A DNA stretch of 64,000 bases, from the NCBI RefSeq assembly GCF_000764305.2, contig NW_025946979.1:1-64000 (forward strand), given 5' to 3'. Positions 48,618 through 61,705 of the stretch are shown here, piece after piece. A model generated the notes under the pieces. It did no database searches, was not told the DNA's origin, and saw only the letters and a program-made list of their open reading frames with translations. Position numbers and translations under genes: made by a program. This stretch comes from Hyalella azteca (lineage: Eukaryota > Arthropoda > Malacostraca > Amphipoda > Hyalellidae). Position 1 is the stretch's first letter, and every line of letters begins with the position of its first letter.

Positions 48618-50677
48618 GCCTGACAAAACGTAAACAGAGATACCTTGAAATAAATCCATTATATAATTGTTACATGAAGCTTTTCGTTCAAAAAGCAATG
48701 CATTCGTAGATCACGAAGATCTTATCGTATTCTTATTTCTTGAAAAATACGTTTAGTTCCTGTTAATGTTAGTGAATTGATGCGAAACGTTAATTTGAGG
48801 ATATATTCGCATGAATCTCATCAGCAATCATTAACATGAAATGTGTAACCATCAAATTAGAAAAAACTGTTTTATCTCTAATCAGGGTTCTACAATAATA
48901 GTTTTTATTTTTAGGTATAAGATTTTTACGAGTTTTCGGCGTTTTAGAAACGTATCAGTTCTATTTTCTAATTTTTAACTGTAAAAAAAAAAAACATTTT
49001 ACGCATAGATGAATGACCTAGACACGCACTGCATTTTCCATTCTCCTCTTATTGAGGCGGTTCTAACTCAATTAAGTTCGTTCACAACTAAAACGATAAC
49101 AAACACTTGAACGCATCGAGGACAAGGTAACGAGCGACACGATCGTATCAATTTCGTAGACGTGGGAATACCAATTAGAGAACCTCGTGCCCTAACTTAT
49201 CATAAAAAAACAGCTGTAGGTACTCAAGATTATGACCAGTCAGAAATTTAATAATTCATTAGTCAGGTTTGCCGGTTCATTCTTGAAGACGATTCTCTAC
49301 TTGTGCTCATGAATGTAGTGTATTCATTCTATTGCCCAATTTATGGCAGACTAGAATTCCAAGAAATTGTATGAAGTAAACCATTAACCCGCAAGAAATA
49401 CAAACGTGAAATCAAATAAAGCGTAAAATACATACGTTGCTGATAGATTCATTGAATGTCATCACAATAGAATATGCAGTGTGTTGTCAATACTCTTCGG
49501 GAGTTAACTGCTTTTCTTCATTCGTTAACGACTAAACGCAATGAGTTGAAGGAAGCTTAAACGAAGTAAAAACTTAAAAAACAGGCCTTCTTCATGCATT
49601 CTTAGCTTACGAAAATTACCCTTTCTAATTTTATTTATCCCCTTTCTTTGCGTACGAAAATTCCCCTTTAGAACTGCTCCGCGATATGAGCATTGTTAGA
49701 TCAGAATTTTCACAGATGCTTGAATAAAATGCTAAAAATAATCACGAGGGAAGAAAACGAGAACATTTCAAATGATTTACTGGAAAACAGACGATCTATG
49801 ATGAAAACTGCTATCACAATGGTATCACTCTGAACATAACTAATGTAATAGGAATGCGTAGAAACCACCAATTTGTCGAAAATCTAATTAGTATCGATGC
49901 AATTCGCATATGAAATGCTTAAATTGCAGAGGGAAATTTCTAAGAATTTAGTAACTTATCTAAAGGGAAGCAGTCAGGCACAAAGGTTCTCCGCTAAATG
50001 TACAAATTAGTATGGAAGAAAACGTTCGCACCAGATTTGCAGCAAATTTGTTCCATTTCTTATAAAAGAAAATTAACCAAACTAAATTACAGTTTCAACG
50101 GTCAACAAATAATAGATAGTACCTATAAGATATTAATGAAAATATGTGCCAGCCATATTTTTCAAAGCATTTCCTCATTCAAAAAAAAATCAATTGGTTT
50201 CAACGGTAACAATCGTGTCGGATGATCACGAATCACGAACTCGCAATCGACATTCTTTTACGAGCTCCATGCATCGGTACCAGCCAAGCAATGGGATGGC
50301 GGTACTCACTTCAAGGGAACACAAATTAGATCCTCATACACAGCAAGTAATGTCGTCTTAGAGCACGTGTAAATTAATCCCCGTGCTTCGAATGGGGATT
50401 ATCATGATCCCTTCCCTTGTTGTCTGATCGTCAACTCAAATAATAGAAATTCATAAAACGCAAATTATCAGATTTTTAGTTGTCTACCCTGAAGGAGGAC
50501 CAAAGTATAATTCCAGACATCACATATATTTTCGTGCAACTGGTCCCAAAATAGCAAAAGTTCTCTTAACGAACAGTGTTTAAATAGCGTGCCTAAAGTA
50601 TAATAGTGTTTAATCCTGCTGAAAAAAGTAAAACAAACAACCAATGTTGTAAAGTCTCAAACGACCAGCGCTTTTTT

Positions 50678-50820
50678 CGCAAAAATGGCAGTGTTAGTGC
50701 CAGAAATATTCGAATACCCAAGTAATTAATAAACAACAATAAAAAAAATATTTTTTTTTTCACAAAAATGTCTGTGTTAGCGTCAGATATATTCGAATAC
50801 CCAAGTAATTAATAAACAAA
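50678..50820. repeat. ~80 bp direct duplication
   Basis: ATTCGAATACCCAAGTAATT and its neighbours occur twice, separated by a poly-A/T run, in the interval between the kinase and CPQ genes. Confidence 0.75.
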
Positions 50821-52235
50821 AAAAAGTACATTTGAAAACTATCAGATAGAAGACACTCGTACGTGAGGTCGCTCACACAAGACAAGACAACGAAGGGAAG
50901 TACAATGAATCCTGCAATTCTAGAAACAAAGTGGCGTGAAATTATCTTGGTTTTCATCAAGTTAAGACACGCGCCAGGGCGGACGCTTTGAAGATAAATG
51001 GAATCCAGAAATAAGATGATACAAACTTGATAATAAATGAAGACCAGCTTCGGCATTAGGGATAAGAAGATTAACTTTCGTGCGTTTTCCTCAGAATGAC
51101 ATAGCAGTAACAAATCATTGACAGTCAAGCCTAAAAATCAGATAGTCTATTGAAAGAATTGAATAGAAATAATGAGAACTCAATGACGCGCACTAAAATA
51201 AATTATTTGACATAAAATCAATTTCTATCAAGCATGAAATAGAAAAAAAATATCTAAATAAATATATAGGTGGGTTCATTCAAATTAGATTTTGCAAGAC
51301 CAGCCCGCACTTGATGAACATAAATGAACTTCAGATAATGTTGGAAATTCAAATTTGTGTCCCATACCGGTACCATAAAAAAAGTTACAATAAAAAATAT
51401 ATATAATTTTTAAACCGGTTCATTGACTGAAAAATCGTACTTAATATAAGACACAAGTAATCATTATTGGAAAAATGTCTACTTATAAACGTCCTAACAA
51501 GAAGACTTGTAAAGAATGTAAATTCAAGACAAAAATAATTCTGTATTCGTGAAGACCAAAGGTAAAAGAATTCTTAAAGTGGACAAGCAAGTGAATTAAC
51601 TTCATTCCTTAACACTTATCATTTCATTCTAAAACAGAAGGTAAACTCGTAAATGTTTTATAACTTTTCATTAAGCCTTACGATATTTGAGCAAAAGCGA
51701 GTGTTATTTTAAATTTACTACACACTCTGTCCCATATAATTCGGTCCGATGACTATTGACGCTATGCTTAGATTAGAATATTACCGTCCAATTGGTTAAA
51801 AATATGTCGAAATTGGCAGTTTTAGAAGCTAAGATTCCTCCTCAAGGTTCTTTTCGAACTTATAGCAACACGAGTAAAATAATTTTTCAATGGCGAAGAA
51901 ATGCTCAAGCAGTGTCTGTAATTACCCATTATCATGAAAACTCGATATCTTCCCAAGATAGACCAAATGTTATAAGATACGATATTGATGACACTTTATA
52001 ATCGGCATTTAAACGCACACTTGCATTAAAGTTTCAAACACACTAAAAACTTTTCGAAGAATCTATTTTCAGGACACCAAGTCGCCAAACAAAGGGTCAG
52101 ATCATTTTTTTTTTGCACATGACAGATGATATAGTTTAGATATGACAGATCGTAACTATCGCGTCCCGGCACGATAGTGTTCACCTAGAACCAGCTAGGC
52201 ACTGCCAGTCGACTGACGAAATAATTATTAATTGT

Positions 52236-52445
52236 CTAATTCATATTTCGTTGTCTGTTTTGTTTGAATTGCAGCGAGTAGTCGTATTTACAGGCAATGA
52301 CGTGGGACGACGAACTTCTGCTGTAAAGTTCAGGATGTTTCAGGACGGCGGCTAGGTGGCTGGGTGGGTTAGCCGCGGCCGCGGGACGACGAGAAGCGAT
52401 GGCAGGGCGAGCTTCTGTGGAGTTTCCTGAGCTGCGGTGGCCTTT
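52236..52445 (-). CDS. Candidate terminal coding exon, perhaps the kinase tail
   Basis: GC-rich island in AT-rich intronic sequence. After the acceptor ATTGCTCGCAG a phase-0 frame encodes 69 residues and ends in TAG. It begins KGHRSSGNSTEARPAIASRR, is Ala/Ser/Arg-rich, and ends basic and Gln/Asn-rich (LQFKQNRQRNMN). Phase 0, the strand and a Ser/Arg-rich tail would suit the end of a PSKH-like protein, but there is no clear sequence match and the intervening kinase subdomains X-XI are missing. It could be an unrelated open frame. Confidence 0.28.
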   Translation of the reverse strand, partial: KGHRSSGNSTEARPAIASRRPAAAANPPSHLAAVLKHPELYSRSSSSHVIACKYDYSLQFKQNRQRNMN

Positions 52446-55403
52446 CTGCGAGCAATCACTATGAGAGTAATCCCATTCAAATATTACCCTGAATTTCATA
52501 ACATTTTTAACGATACGAAGAAAAGACACTGAAATCAGGTAATCCGGTTTAATTCTGGGCGATTCTTCCAAGAAACTAAATTATTTATAGTTGTACAAAA
52601 AGTAGTAAGAATGATTTCCTATCAAGAAAATAAATTGCCAAGAAGGTTGAAAAAGGTTAGACGACGTGCAAAGATCGATGATTCACCTTGACAACAGACG
52701 CGAGTCACGACCAGCGGTGACAAATCTTTGCGTATCAGCCACCCGGAAGTATATACTTGAAGCGTAAAATTTGCTGACAGCTCACTTGTGTAGATGTAAT
52801 ATCATTATATGGAGTCTAAGATAATATTACTCCCACACGCAAACCATTAATGAAGAGATTCTACAGCGTTGGACAGCCGTAGTTGACTAATCGTAGAAAG
52901 CCTGCAGATTTCAAAATAAACTAATTGATACCTGAAATCATTCATTGACGAAAACTTACCTCAATTCAAATCACCTATAATCAATGGCCAATCAAGATCA
53001 CTGGTAATAATATTTCTTTAGACACAAAATCTCCGGCGTTAGCAATCTGTCATGTCATGGAGCAGGCGGGAAGAATTATGAAACTAGGACTCGTTATTTT
53101 GTTGACTCGTTAATTTAGGGGCATGTTTTTGGTCTCATAGGCCAACAAGCGTGTAGAAAGACAGTTCACAGGACGGTCACGATGGCAAAACTATAAATTC
53201 AAGTTAAACTAAGAAACAGACAACGGTATTCTTGCCACAAATAATTTACACCCGACACAGTGAGGCATCAGAGCAGCACAATTTTACTTAAACATGTCAA
53301 AATTAAGTCAAATTTTACCATTGATCAAGTGAATTTATGGTAGAAATAATCACACGAGGAATAAGTGAATTTTAGCGTAAATGTTGTAACTATACGTCGG
53401 GCAATAAACTTTCTGAAGAATCTGGGAATGATGTCGGCGATAACGACTGGGCAAAGATAACACAAGATAATAGTTCACTACTTTCTTATTGGCATATTAT
53501 TATAGAGGGAATTATATCAGAGCTAAAAGTCAAGGCCAAATGAATAAAGTGCTCCAACAACAGGATTTGCTGACAAACTAACATTTAGAAGCCTACCGGT
53601 ATCAAGTTTCGAACTTCATTGGGATACGTTTTCAACGAGTCATGTGAACAGAATACATTGCTTTAATTATCAAATTAAAGTAGACTGGGATGCACATTGT
53701 CATCCTTTCTAAACATAGCAACTATTGTAATCGGGTACCAACTTTTTTCCAGTCACAAAGTTAAACTAGACTCGACCACGTCACTATTTGCCAGAATGCT
53801 CGCGGGTGACAATGCTGTAATATATGAATGAGTCCAAATATACGGGCATTGTGAGCAGTGTTGCCACAATATGCCAGGGCAACAACAAACGAACGACTCT
53901 CATGCTTAAATAACATATACTGCCGTAGTCGCCTCAGCTGTCCTTTGTCGTCATTATCAAAGCATTTAAGCGCGAGCTACATTCAGCTCCATTATAATTT
54001 ATTTCATGATAATTACTAGCACCTTATGTACATATACGTCACCGAATTACTTAACAACTAACACCGGTATATTAAGAAGATACGATAAATGCGACAAAGA
54101 TAGGTCCCTATAAAGAGCAGCAAGGCTTCAGGAAACAATACACACATTGTTTTTCGACTTTCATAGATTTCACACAGAATTTAGAATGACTGCTCTCAGA
54201 AAAATGGCTAAGTCATAAGTCATAATTTCTAACTAAAGATACATTTTTTCCGCGTAGAACTGATACACCCATGCTCCAGGTCGAACTGGGCCGGGATGAC
54301 CACACAAGGGCAAAAAGTGCATCGATATTTGGATAAAGTTTTATTTTTCTGAGCGTGGTAATGCCGACTCTCTTCCCCAGACTAGCGCGACAGTAGAGTT
54401 GCATTGCACGCAGCACTGAAGCACGTGAAGTCCTACAGTGGCTTACTGTCACTGATCTCCTTATCTCTCGAAGCATCAATCCTACGTTAATCATGCACCC
54501 AGCCTCATATCAAATTCTAAGCAAATTTTATTTCTCGCGGCCAATAACACAAAGCTTGCCTAGTGTTTGCTATGATCAGATGAATAAAAAGTAGATTTAA
54601 TCTGTACCGGTATTATTATTTTGGCTGTATATGATTTCACATTTCAAAATTCCTAGTCATAAAATTCGAATAGAATTGGTGAACGTTAATCGGAACTTAA
54701 CCCTCATATTTAAAATGTTCGTGCATAAGTTAGTTCTTAATTTATAAAACTTTGTACATCTTTTACAACAGATCAGAAATAGCAAAACGTTTAAATGTAT
54801 CTGTGTAAACACAATTCTCTCGGACAGTCGAGTGCCCGACTAGCATGCAGAGGTGGGTTTGGTCACGTCGGTGGCTGGCTTTCAATGGAAGCTTTGTTTT
54901 CTAAGACCTAATGCACAGCATGGACTCCCTGCATCGTTCCCACTTCCTACTCCAACCTTCCTAACACTCGTGTTCCCTGTGGCCTTCACAGGCAACGTTA
55001 CTGAGGTTCATCCCATGGGAAGCAAGATTGAGTGTCAAGGTATCGGCATCTCAATCTTACCGAGACCGCTAATGCATGAGGTTGATGAGGGCTGAGGCAG
55101 TAGGAGTAGGTAGTCTATATAATGTAGTACTGAGCAGAAATTGTAATTCTATCATAATAGGTACTAAATGGACATTATACGAAAATGTAGTACTGGGTAG
55201 AAATTGTAATTTTAGCATAATACTAAATGGACATAAGACGAAAATATCTAACTTTCATATACAATTAATTATAATTTTTACGAGCTTCTTGTTACTAAAA
55301 CAGAGGTATACGGTAATTTACCGTAACAACTCGTAAGACATTTCCTGTACATATAGTGTACTACCTAGCTCATCCCATATATACTTCAATAATTTAAACT
55401 GAC

Positions 55404-55620
55404 CTGGGAGTCCAAGGAATACTCTGCTTTAGCAATGGCTCGAAACATGGCTTGTTTGTCGTGGGGTGGGAAGGGAAACTCTGCTGCCATCATGGCGTAT
55501 GCGATGACTCCGACAGCCCACACGTCAACAGCCTGCGTGTAGCTTTGCAGTTTGACTATCTCAGGAGCCATGTATTCACAGCTACCACAACGACGCCTCA
55601 TTTCAATGTCGTCCGTTGAT
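55404..55620 (-). CDS. PSKH1-like kinase exon 3 (activation segment, APE, subdomain IX)
   Basis: Encodes residues 217-289: STDDIEMRRRCGSCEYMAPE, then SYTQAVDVWAVGVIAYAMMA, EFPFPPHDKQAMF and AEYSLDSQ. APE and the subdomain IX Asp are kept; the usual CGTPEY is CGSCEY. The acceptor is GATCGTGACAG and the donor is CCCAG|GTCAGT, phase 0. Confidence 0.84.
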
Positions 55621-56950
55621 CTGTCACGATCCAATTTACCGGATTAATTTAATTACAATTTTGAAAATATGGTACGATCCTAACCACATCAATAAATAAT
55701 AAATATTGTAAACCTCTATTTTATTCTGTTTCAAGATTCAAGAATAATAGCACCAGACAATGAAAGCAATCATAGAACTAAATTAAAACGAGCAATTGGC
55801 ACTTGGAAGTTGGAAACATTAACCGGCATCAGCGCAAACGCACTTCTTAGTGTGAGCGGTTGCGAAGTCGGTAATAACCACTCTTGAATCTTTTCCTTGA
55901 TGATAGAATAGGATGTTATGTATAGTTAATCCTCGATGTGTTATTCCTAAGCTGTGTAGGTAAGCCACGCCGCTCAGCACTTGCCTCAACACCTGCAAGT
56001 CCACAAACGTAATTAACGAAACGAGGACACGAATTGGGAAGTGAATAGAGCATAGTCATGCATTTCAATAAAAAATCAATAGGCTAAAAATTAGGCAAAG
56101 TTTCGTTCTCTATATATGCCTATAAGAACACACTGCACTAGCCACTAGGCACAAATACGTACTCGGTTACCTACCTACAAACTTAGTAACCACGTTGACT
56201 TGTAGACTTGTAGTTAGGCTACCGACGTCAACAAATGAAGTGTTCACCTAGCTGCTGCGTCTCAAGCAAGCAAGTCTAGTCTACCAAGTAATCTTGACCT
56301 TCACTCAATAATGCAAAACTATTACATGTCTATTTTACTATTTAGATGAAATGAACAATTCTCTATTCATTCCTGCGAAATAAATGAACATTTCCGTCAG
56401 ACTGTGATCAACCGAACTCTCCAGTAGCAGTCTCAAACTATCAACGTACCTTTGCAGCATTCTTCTCTGTAAAAATTCCTTTTTCGTGTATTCTGCTATA
56501 TAAACTACCACCGGTCATCAGCTCTAGGACCAGAGCGATGGGTGTGTTAGTTTTGTCTACAAGTACTTCGTGCATTTTTATCGTGTTCCTATTTTTTATA
56601 TGAATTAATGTATCACACTCTCGTTTCATTGCAGGCAAACCCACTGGCTTAGTTAGTAACTTCAGCGCGTACGGCTCCCTTGTAGTTCTATTTTCTATTC
56701 TGTAAACTGCAGTCATACTGCCTTCGCCAATCGGGGCTTTTATTTCGTACTTAGCCGTAATTTTAGGATCAAATTTTCGCGATTTCTTGTTTTCTTGATT
56801 TCTCTTGTTTTCTGTTCCAAACTTGATGCGATCTGCAAGACTGGCATTGGTCGGTTTATGTGTTTGCTCATCAATCGTTCCTTTATTGAAAACGTATTCG
56901 ATGTTCACTGATTCTTCTTTGTCTATAGTTTTACTGTTACGGCAACCCAT
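55404..56950 (-). CDS. PSKH1-like serine kinase, predicted pseudokinase (first three coding exons; 3' end unresolved)
   Basis: Coding exons on the minus strand are 56950-56450, 55992-55844 and 55620-55404, with phases 0, 2 and 0 all matching. They give 289 residues without a stop. The MGC start suggests N-myristoylation plus palmitoylation, as in PSKH1. After a charged linker, KFDPKITAKYEIKAPIGEGS opens the kinase domain. Motifs: glycine loop G75-G77-V82, ATP lysine K97, helix-C E111, DFATA (D209), CGSCEY, APE (A235-E237) and DVWAVGV. The catalytic loop reads HRGLTIHN instead of HRDLKPEN, so the catalytic Asp is Gly188 and the following Lys is Thr190, while Asn193 stays. The DFG glycine is Ala211. 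Phosphotransfer is therefore unlikely, and a scaffold or regulatory role at membranes is inferred. Subdomains X-XI and the tail (~130 residues in PSKH1) must lie downstream and were not found with confidence. Confidence 0.8.
55844..55992 (-). CDS. PSKH1-like kinase exon 2 (degenerate catalytic loop)
   Basis: Encodes residues 168-217. VLRQVLSGVAYLHSLGITHR is followed by G rather than D; VVITDFATAHTKK follows. The acceptor is GGACTTGCAG. The donor AAGAA|GTGCGT gives phase 2 and continues as KK-STDD, matching the family KKG-DD. A later GT (phase 1) would not fit the next acceptor. The glycine codon GGA differs from either aspartate codon at two positions, so a single base-calling error does not explain it. 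Confidence 0.82.
56450..56950 (-). CDS. PSKH1-like kinase exon 1 (myristoylation motif, N-lobe)
   Basis: Encodes residues 1-167. The start at 56950 was preferred over the in-frame Met at 57037 because MGCRNSK is an N-myristoylation/palmitoylation motif like that of PSKH1. Includes FDP(K)ITAKY(E)IKA, the glycine loop, YALK, and LELMTGGSLYSRI...KGIFTEKNAAK. The donor is AAAG|GTACGT, phase 0. Confidence 0.85.
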
Positions 56951-59900
56951 ACTACTTAACGAACGCAAATGGTCAATACGTGAAAATTTGACCGCCACTG
57001 TTACAACACACTGAGCAAGCACATCCTCACACCACACTGGTTACCAACTAACTGAAAACATTCAAATCGCTGCGGGGATAATGAAGCACTCTTCGCATCA
57101 TCGCGTTTCCATAGAAATGCATTGTAGCATAAAATCGAACACCCCATTGTTGAACTAGTATATAGTTCAACCCCATAATCGGATTAGTGTCAGTTACCAA
57201 GTTAAAAAAACGTCCATGTGTCTTCGAAGTTAACTTCTATTTAGTTGTTCGGGTCCCTTAGTGGTTTTGATTGGAAGAAGGCGGTGAAACAGTAAAGTTT
57301 GAAAGTAAATGAAGTTGAATACAATGTTTCATTACATTTTATTACAAAACACTAATATAGGATGTTGGTACTAATGGTCTCAGTTTTGTTTTGCATCGTT
57401 AAAATTGGATTAAAGAATAAGCTCAGAGTTCACTTGAACCTGACTAAGCTTGACTGCCACTCGCGTATAGATAGCAGTTCGACATACACGCCATTGCGTA
57501 TATCTACTTCAAAAAGAACGGTATTTTGGCGCGTACGTCGATTGTAAATGGCTCATGAAAATGGCGGGGGAAAATTAAACAAAAATAAAAAATCTTACCA
57601 TATGAGAAATAAAATAAGGGAAAAGCATGAGGATATTTTTGCGGCCAAGATTCCTTCTTTAAACCGATGCCTTCTCGTGTGATGAAATAAGCGTTTTTAC
57701 AATACAAATACTCGAACAAAGCATAACCGAACGCTTTAATTATCATAGGTAGAAGGAACATGCCTGATTGTCGTTTGTGATAACTGATATATTGGTTGCA
57801 TAATCGCATAAGCCAACACTGGATTTCAGTGCACAATTCGGAATTTAAATATCCAATTTAGTGTCGTTCGTTGTGAAATTGTAAACGAATCTGTAATTGT
57901 AAAACTGAAAAGGGAAAAAATAAATCAACAAGATATTACTATCAGAGAAAGAGTGGCCTTCAGACGCATTTTTGTTAACAGTATAAATCAGCGGTGCGGT
58001 TATGCTCGATTCGTCAACAATGAAGACACAGGAAGAAACAGAATCAAAATTATAGCTTTATAGCTTTCACAATTAAGCGCTTAACAATTAATATGCGTTC
58101 ATCTCTACACTATATTTACAAGGACCACAATTTTCGTCAGCACACGAAAAATTAGTTTTCAGGTTATTACTATAAATCTATAATAAGGAGCGACAAGATG
58201 AACAAATTTAAATATTTCATGGAGACAACGAACAAAGCTTCTAGCCCTTAGCCTAGCCCAAATACAACTCCCTCGAACTGTAAAAACGAAGTTTAGAAAA
58301 TTGGCACATATAGTTAGGCACGCACATCAAAGAGCTTCTTGCCTGTACCTGACACGAGAAGAGTGAGTAAAAGCGTGTGCAATTTCATATTAAATTTTAC
58401 AGAAATATTTACACTTCCACTTGCTAAGATTCAAACAAAAAGTTCATTGATGGTCGCACCCACTATACCCATGAAGGTGCCATAAAATTTACATCCTGAG
58501 TAACCTGAATAAGTGGCATAGAACGACTCTCTGAACTTTACGTAAGTGAACATCACAAGAAGAAAAAACGCGCATCTAGCAATAATTTTGTCGTTGAGGT
58601 CACTGGAAGCTTATAAGTTTTGTCTTCGTAAATATAATAGTTCAGTGCAGTATTGATGAATCACCCGAGCATACATCTCAAAAATTTTACGAGCAAACTA
58701 AACATTATCAACCTGGCAAGACTTTTCCTCGTTAAAGTCTACATAGCGGTAAAAATCACGAAAAGGTATGTCAGATCGAATAGCAAAAAAATACGAAATC
58801 GACGATAAAATTAGGTCACTTCTTATCTGATAAGATAGTTTTACAGATAAACAAACCCATAGTAAGAATAAGACTGGCAAACGAGATAGCTCAATGAAGC
58901 TAAACACTTTCCATAAATCGTAACAATGACGCCAACATTATTTAAATACTCGCATGAGCGCGTCTAGTTAAAATTGTAAAGAATAACAAACTGAAAAGAT
59001 TGTCCTCACAGTTTCGGCCGCAAGCAAATTGATGAAAGTACAGTGGCAAAAAAAGGTTCAAGCACTTGCAGAGCTTTCGATTCAATTTCGAAATCACACA
59101 CAAAAAGTGCAGCATCTATAATATTAAACAAATGGTCCCATAGTAGCTAAACCGTTGCAAATATGAGGTACCTAAATGAAGATAATTTACACCGTCTACT
59201 AGAATATTTTGCGTTAGTAAGAAAAATTAGAAGACTGATACCGTGAACTTGAACATTTCAGACTTGTATGCTTAAGCCATCCGAAGACAAAACGAACATT
59301 GTGGATGATCTCAAACAGCGACGTATGAGATATACGAGTTGTTCACAAGACGATATGATGTCCAATAAAGCGATGACATGCGCAATAAATTGATATTAAT
59401 TTAAGAACATGAATATGATGTGGAGTGTGTCGGCCATTCAAGTTAAAACTTTAACACGTAATATAGAGTATTTATACATAAATGGCACTTCGAAACTTAC
59501 CTTCGTCCTTCACACTTCGCCAACATGGTAAACTTCCTCTCATTACACTTCTGTAGAACTTAGAACTTTAGGACACTAAGTGTACAACTTTTGCCAGGTT
59601 CTAATATTAAGTACGATGTTACTAATGAGCATAGACGCAGATTTCCCAAAGTTTTAAACGAAAATAGGTTAAGAAGCAGGTACACAGAGGTTTAGTATTG
59701 CGATTCCTCAAAGCGGGGTAGTCTCGGATAACAAGAAAAATTTATAAATAATCTGCGGAAACACGAGGATCTCGTTCGTTACAATTTTAAGAAGTCGTAA
59801 AAAGTAAGAATTGCCTGTAAAATGAACACAAATTCTTGATAATGTAGTGGACACAAAGGGCATTCATTTAACAGAATCATTGAACGTGAACACAAAGAGG

Positions 59901-60289
59901 CTGGAACTAAAATTAATGTGTCAGTTTGTCGAAATTCTATTGCAAGATGGAACGTAAGATCGGTCCAGCATCCTTGGTATCCTTAGCATAAACCTATGCT
60001 CATTCGAAGCAGCCAGAAAATGGAAGATACAACAAAATAAACCAACATTGATTTTTTACACAAATCTTGGGTCAAAAGTGGCAGTTTAATGTTCAGATGG
60101 TTTACTGCCCCAACAAAATTTAGATGAGGGCTCAACTCTAATACATGCCGCGTATGACCAGGGGAGCATGTTAGGCAGCCGCTCTATGTCCGCTTCAGCT
60201 CTGGGTTTGGAGGGCAGCTTTTGGATAGCTTGAAAGCTTGGTATGACTTGAGAACAATATCACTTACAAGGTTTCCAATGGCTATCCCA

Positions 60290-60545
60290 CTGAAGCAGAC
60301 AAGAAAGAATCAGCTTTAACATCTCAAAGCAGCAAAGGAATAAGAAGGGACACGTGAAAAGCAAGAGCACCAATGACACTCGCACATAAGGTCGCTTACA
60401 CTAGACGTCGGCCACCCGCAAGAGACAGAAAGAAAAATGTAAGGATTCCAGCATGAAAAAAAAAACAAATGAGAGCAAAACCCAAAAGAGGTGTCCAAAA
60501 ACCCCACTCAGACACCTCACTCACCGCGGCGGGGCGCTCAAAAAC
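60290..60545 (-). repeat. Dispersed repeat family, copy 1
   Basis: Shares landmarks with 61475-61705: (T/A)AGCATCTCAAAG, GTCGCTTACAC, GACGTCGGCC, GAGACAGA and GGGGCGCTCA at the same spacing. It may be the 3' UTR of a retrotransposon or a SINE; no coding was seen. The orientation call is tentative. Confidence 0.65.
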
Positions 60546-61474
60546 AATTCGTCTAGGAACACAAAATCTCATAGGAGTTCTGACGAGCACAGGCACGCAT
60601 CAGAAAAGCCTTCTTGAAACGCACCGTCAGTGAATAAATGGCAACTCGAGGAACATTCTACGATATATCGAATTATGATCATTCTACCAATAGCGAGCAA
60701 TTCGAATACGCGTGGTCGTCGATGCCGCCACCACAGAGCCAAGCGAGAAATAAATTGCATATAGGGTCACTAAGGTGTATGAAAATTTAAAAATAAAAAT
60801 ATTTCGGCTAGGAGTAAGTTTTTTAGGCAAGAATTAAGCGATAACAAAGAAAATAATAATGTTAGGCGCTTTCCTCAAGTAGTCAACAAGCAACAATTAC
60901 AACAGGAAATAAAATAGGAGTACAAAAATTCAATGCTTTCTAAGCAATCTGCAGTGCATGCAAGTTACAGGCACTGCACTGGTAGATTCAGGTAATTTTT
61001 ACATTTAGGATGGAAAAATGCCTAGCAAATCGATGTCGACGGAAAGGAACGAGAGAATAAATTTCAGTAACTATGCCCTCAACGAGTCCATTATCAGCAA
61101 CTAAAATCAACCCACGTAGTAAAATACGAATGCAAAGCATAATTAAAATACACCAGACAGATTCTATTTTTTCCCATTAAACAAAAAACAACTTAGTCCA
61201 CTTTTGATATTCACTTCAAACCACAATCTATAAAAGTTTAAAATTTATTGACCGATTTATGAAGTATGTAATAAAACCCTTGGTCTAAAAAATATAAAAA
61301 GAAATAAACAACATAAAGTAGTAGTAGTAGTAGAATAGTTTGCTAGCGCTTCAGCTATCAAGCTGTTTCGCACCGGAGGTCAAAAGATAACATCGCCAGC
61401 GAGGCGGAAGGTCTCAGTTATTCAAGATCTCAAGTTAAACATCGCCCACAATTGTCCAGCCCGCTGAAGCAGGC

Positions 61475-61705
61475 TCGAAAGAAGCAGCGTTAGCATCTCA
61501 AAGAGACGAAGTGACAAGGAAGGACAGGTGAAAAGCAACAGAAACGAAGAACCTCGAACAAGAGGTCGCTTACACGGGACGTCGGCCGCCCGCACGAGAG
61601 AGACAGAGAAGAGAAATGTATGGAATCCTACCTACATAATAACTTAACCCCACAACTGAGATCTGCAGTCAGACACCGCGAGCTCAGCGGTGGGGCGCTC
61701 AGGTA
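61475..61705 (-). repeat. Dispersed repeat family, copy 2
   Basis: Same family as 60290-60545. A third, more diverged piece with GAGGTCGCTCACAC is visible near 50865-50950. Confidence 0.65.

Noticed and set aside
52680..52775. Possible kinase exon (minus) between GAGCTGTCAG and TCAAG|GTGAAT
   Set aside because: The frame resembling VADTQRFV needs a phase-2 join, but kinase exon 3 ends phase 0; in phase 0 it has a stop.
53760..53990. Minus-strand frame with an EF-hand-like FDNDDKG stretch
   Set aside because: A single weak motif, no second EF-hand, located in an intron-sized interval; more likely chance.
54213..54494. Minus-strand frame (MINVGLMLREIRRSVTV...) considered as kinase subdomains X-XI
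   Set aside because: Only scattered identities with the expected D...R....AL.H.W region, no good acceptor (the best leaves a stop or a non-YAG site) and no clear donor.
54853..55095. Plus-strand 80-codon frame (MGLVTSVAGFQWKLCF...)
   Set aside because: No family recognised; lies in the kinase gene's intron on the opposite strand without supporting signals.
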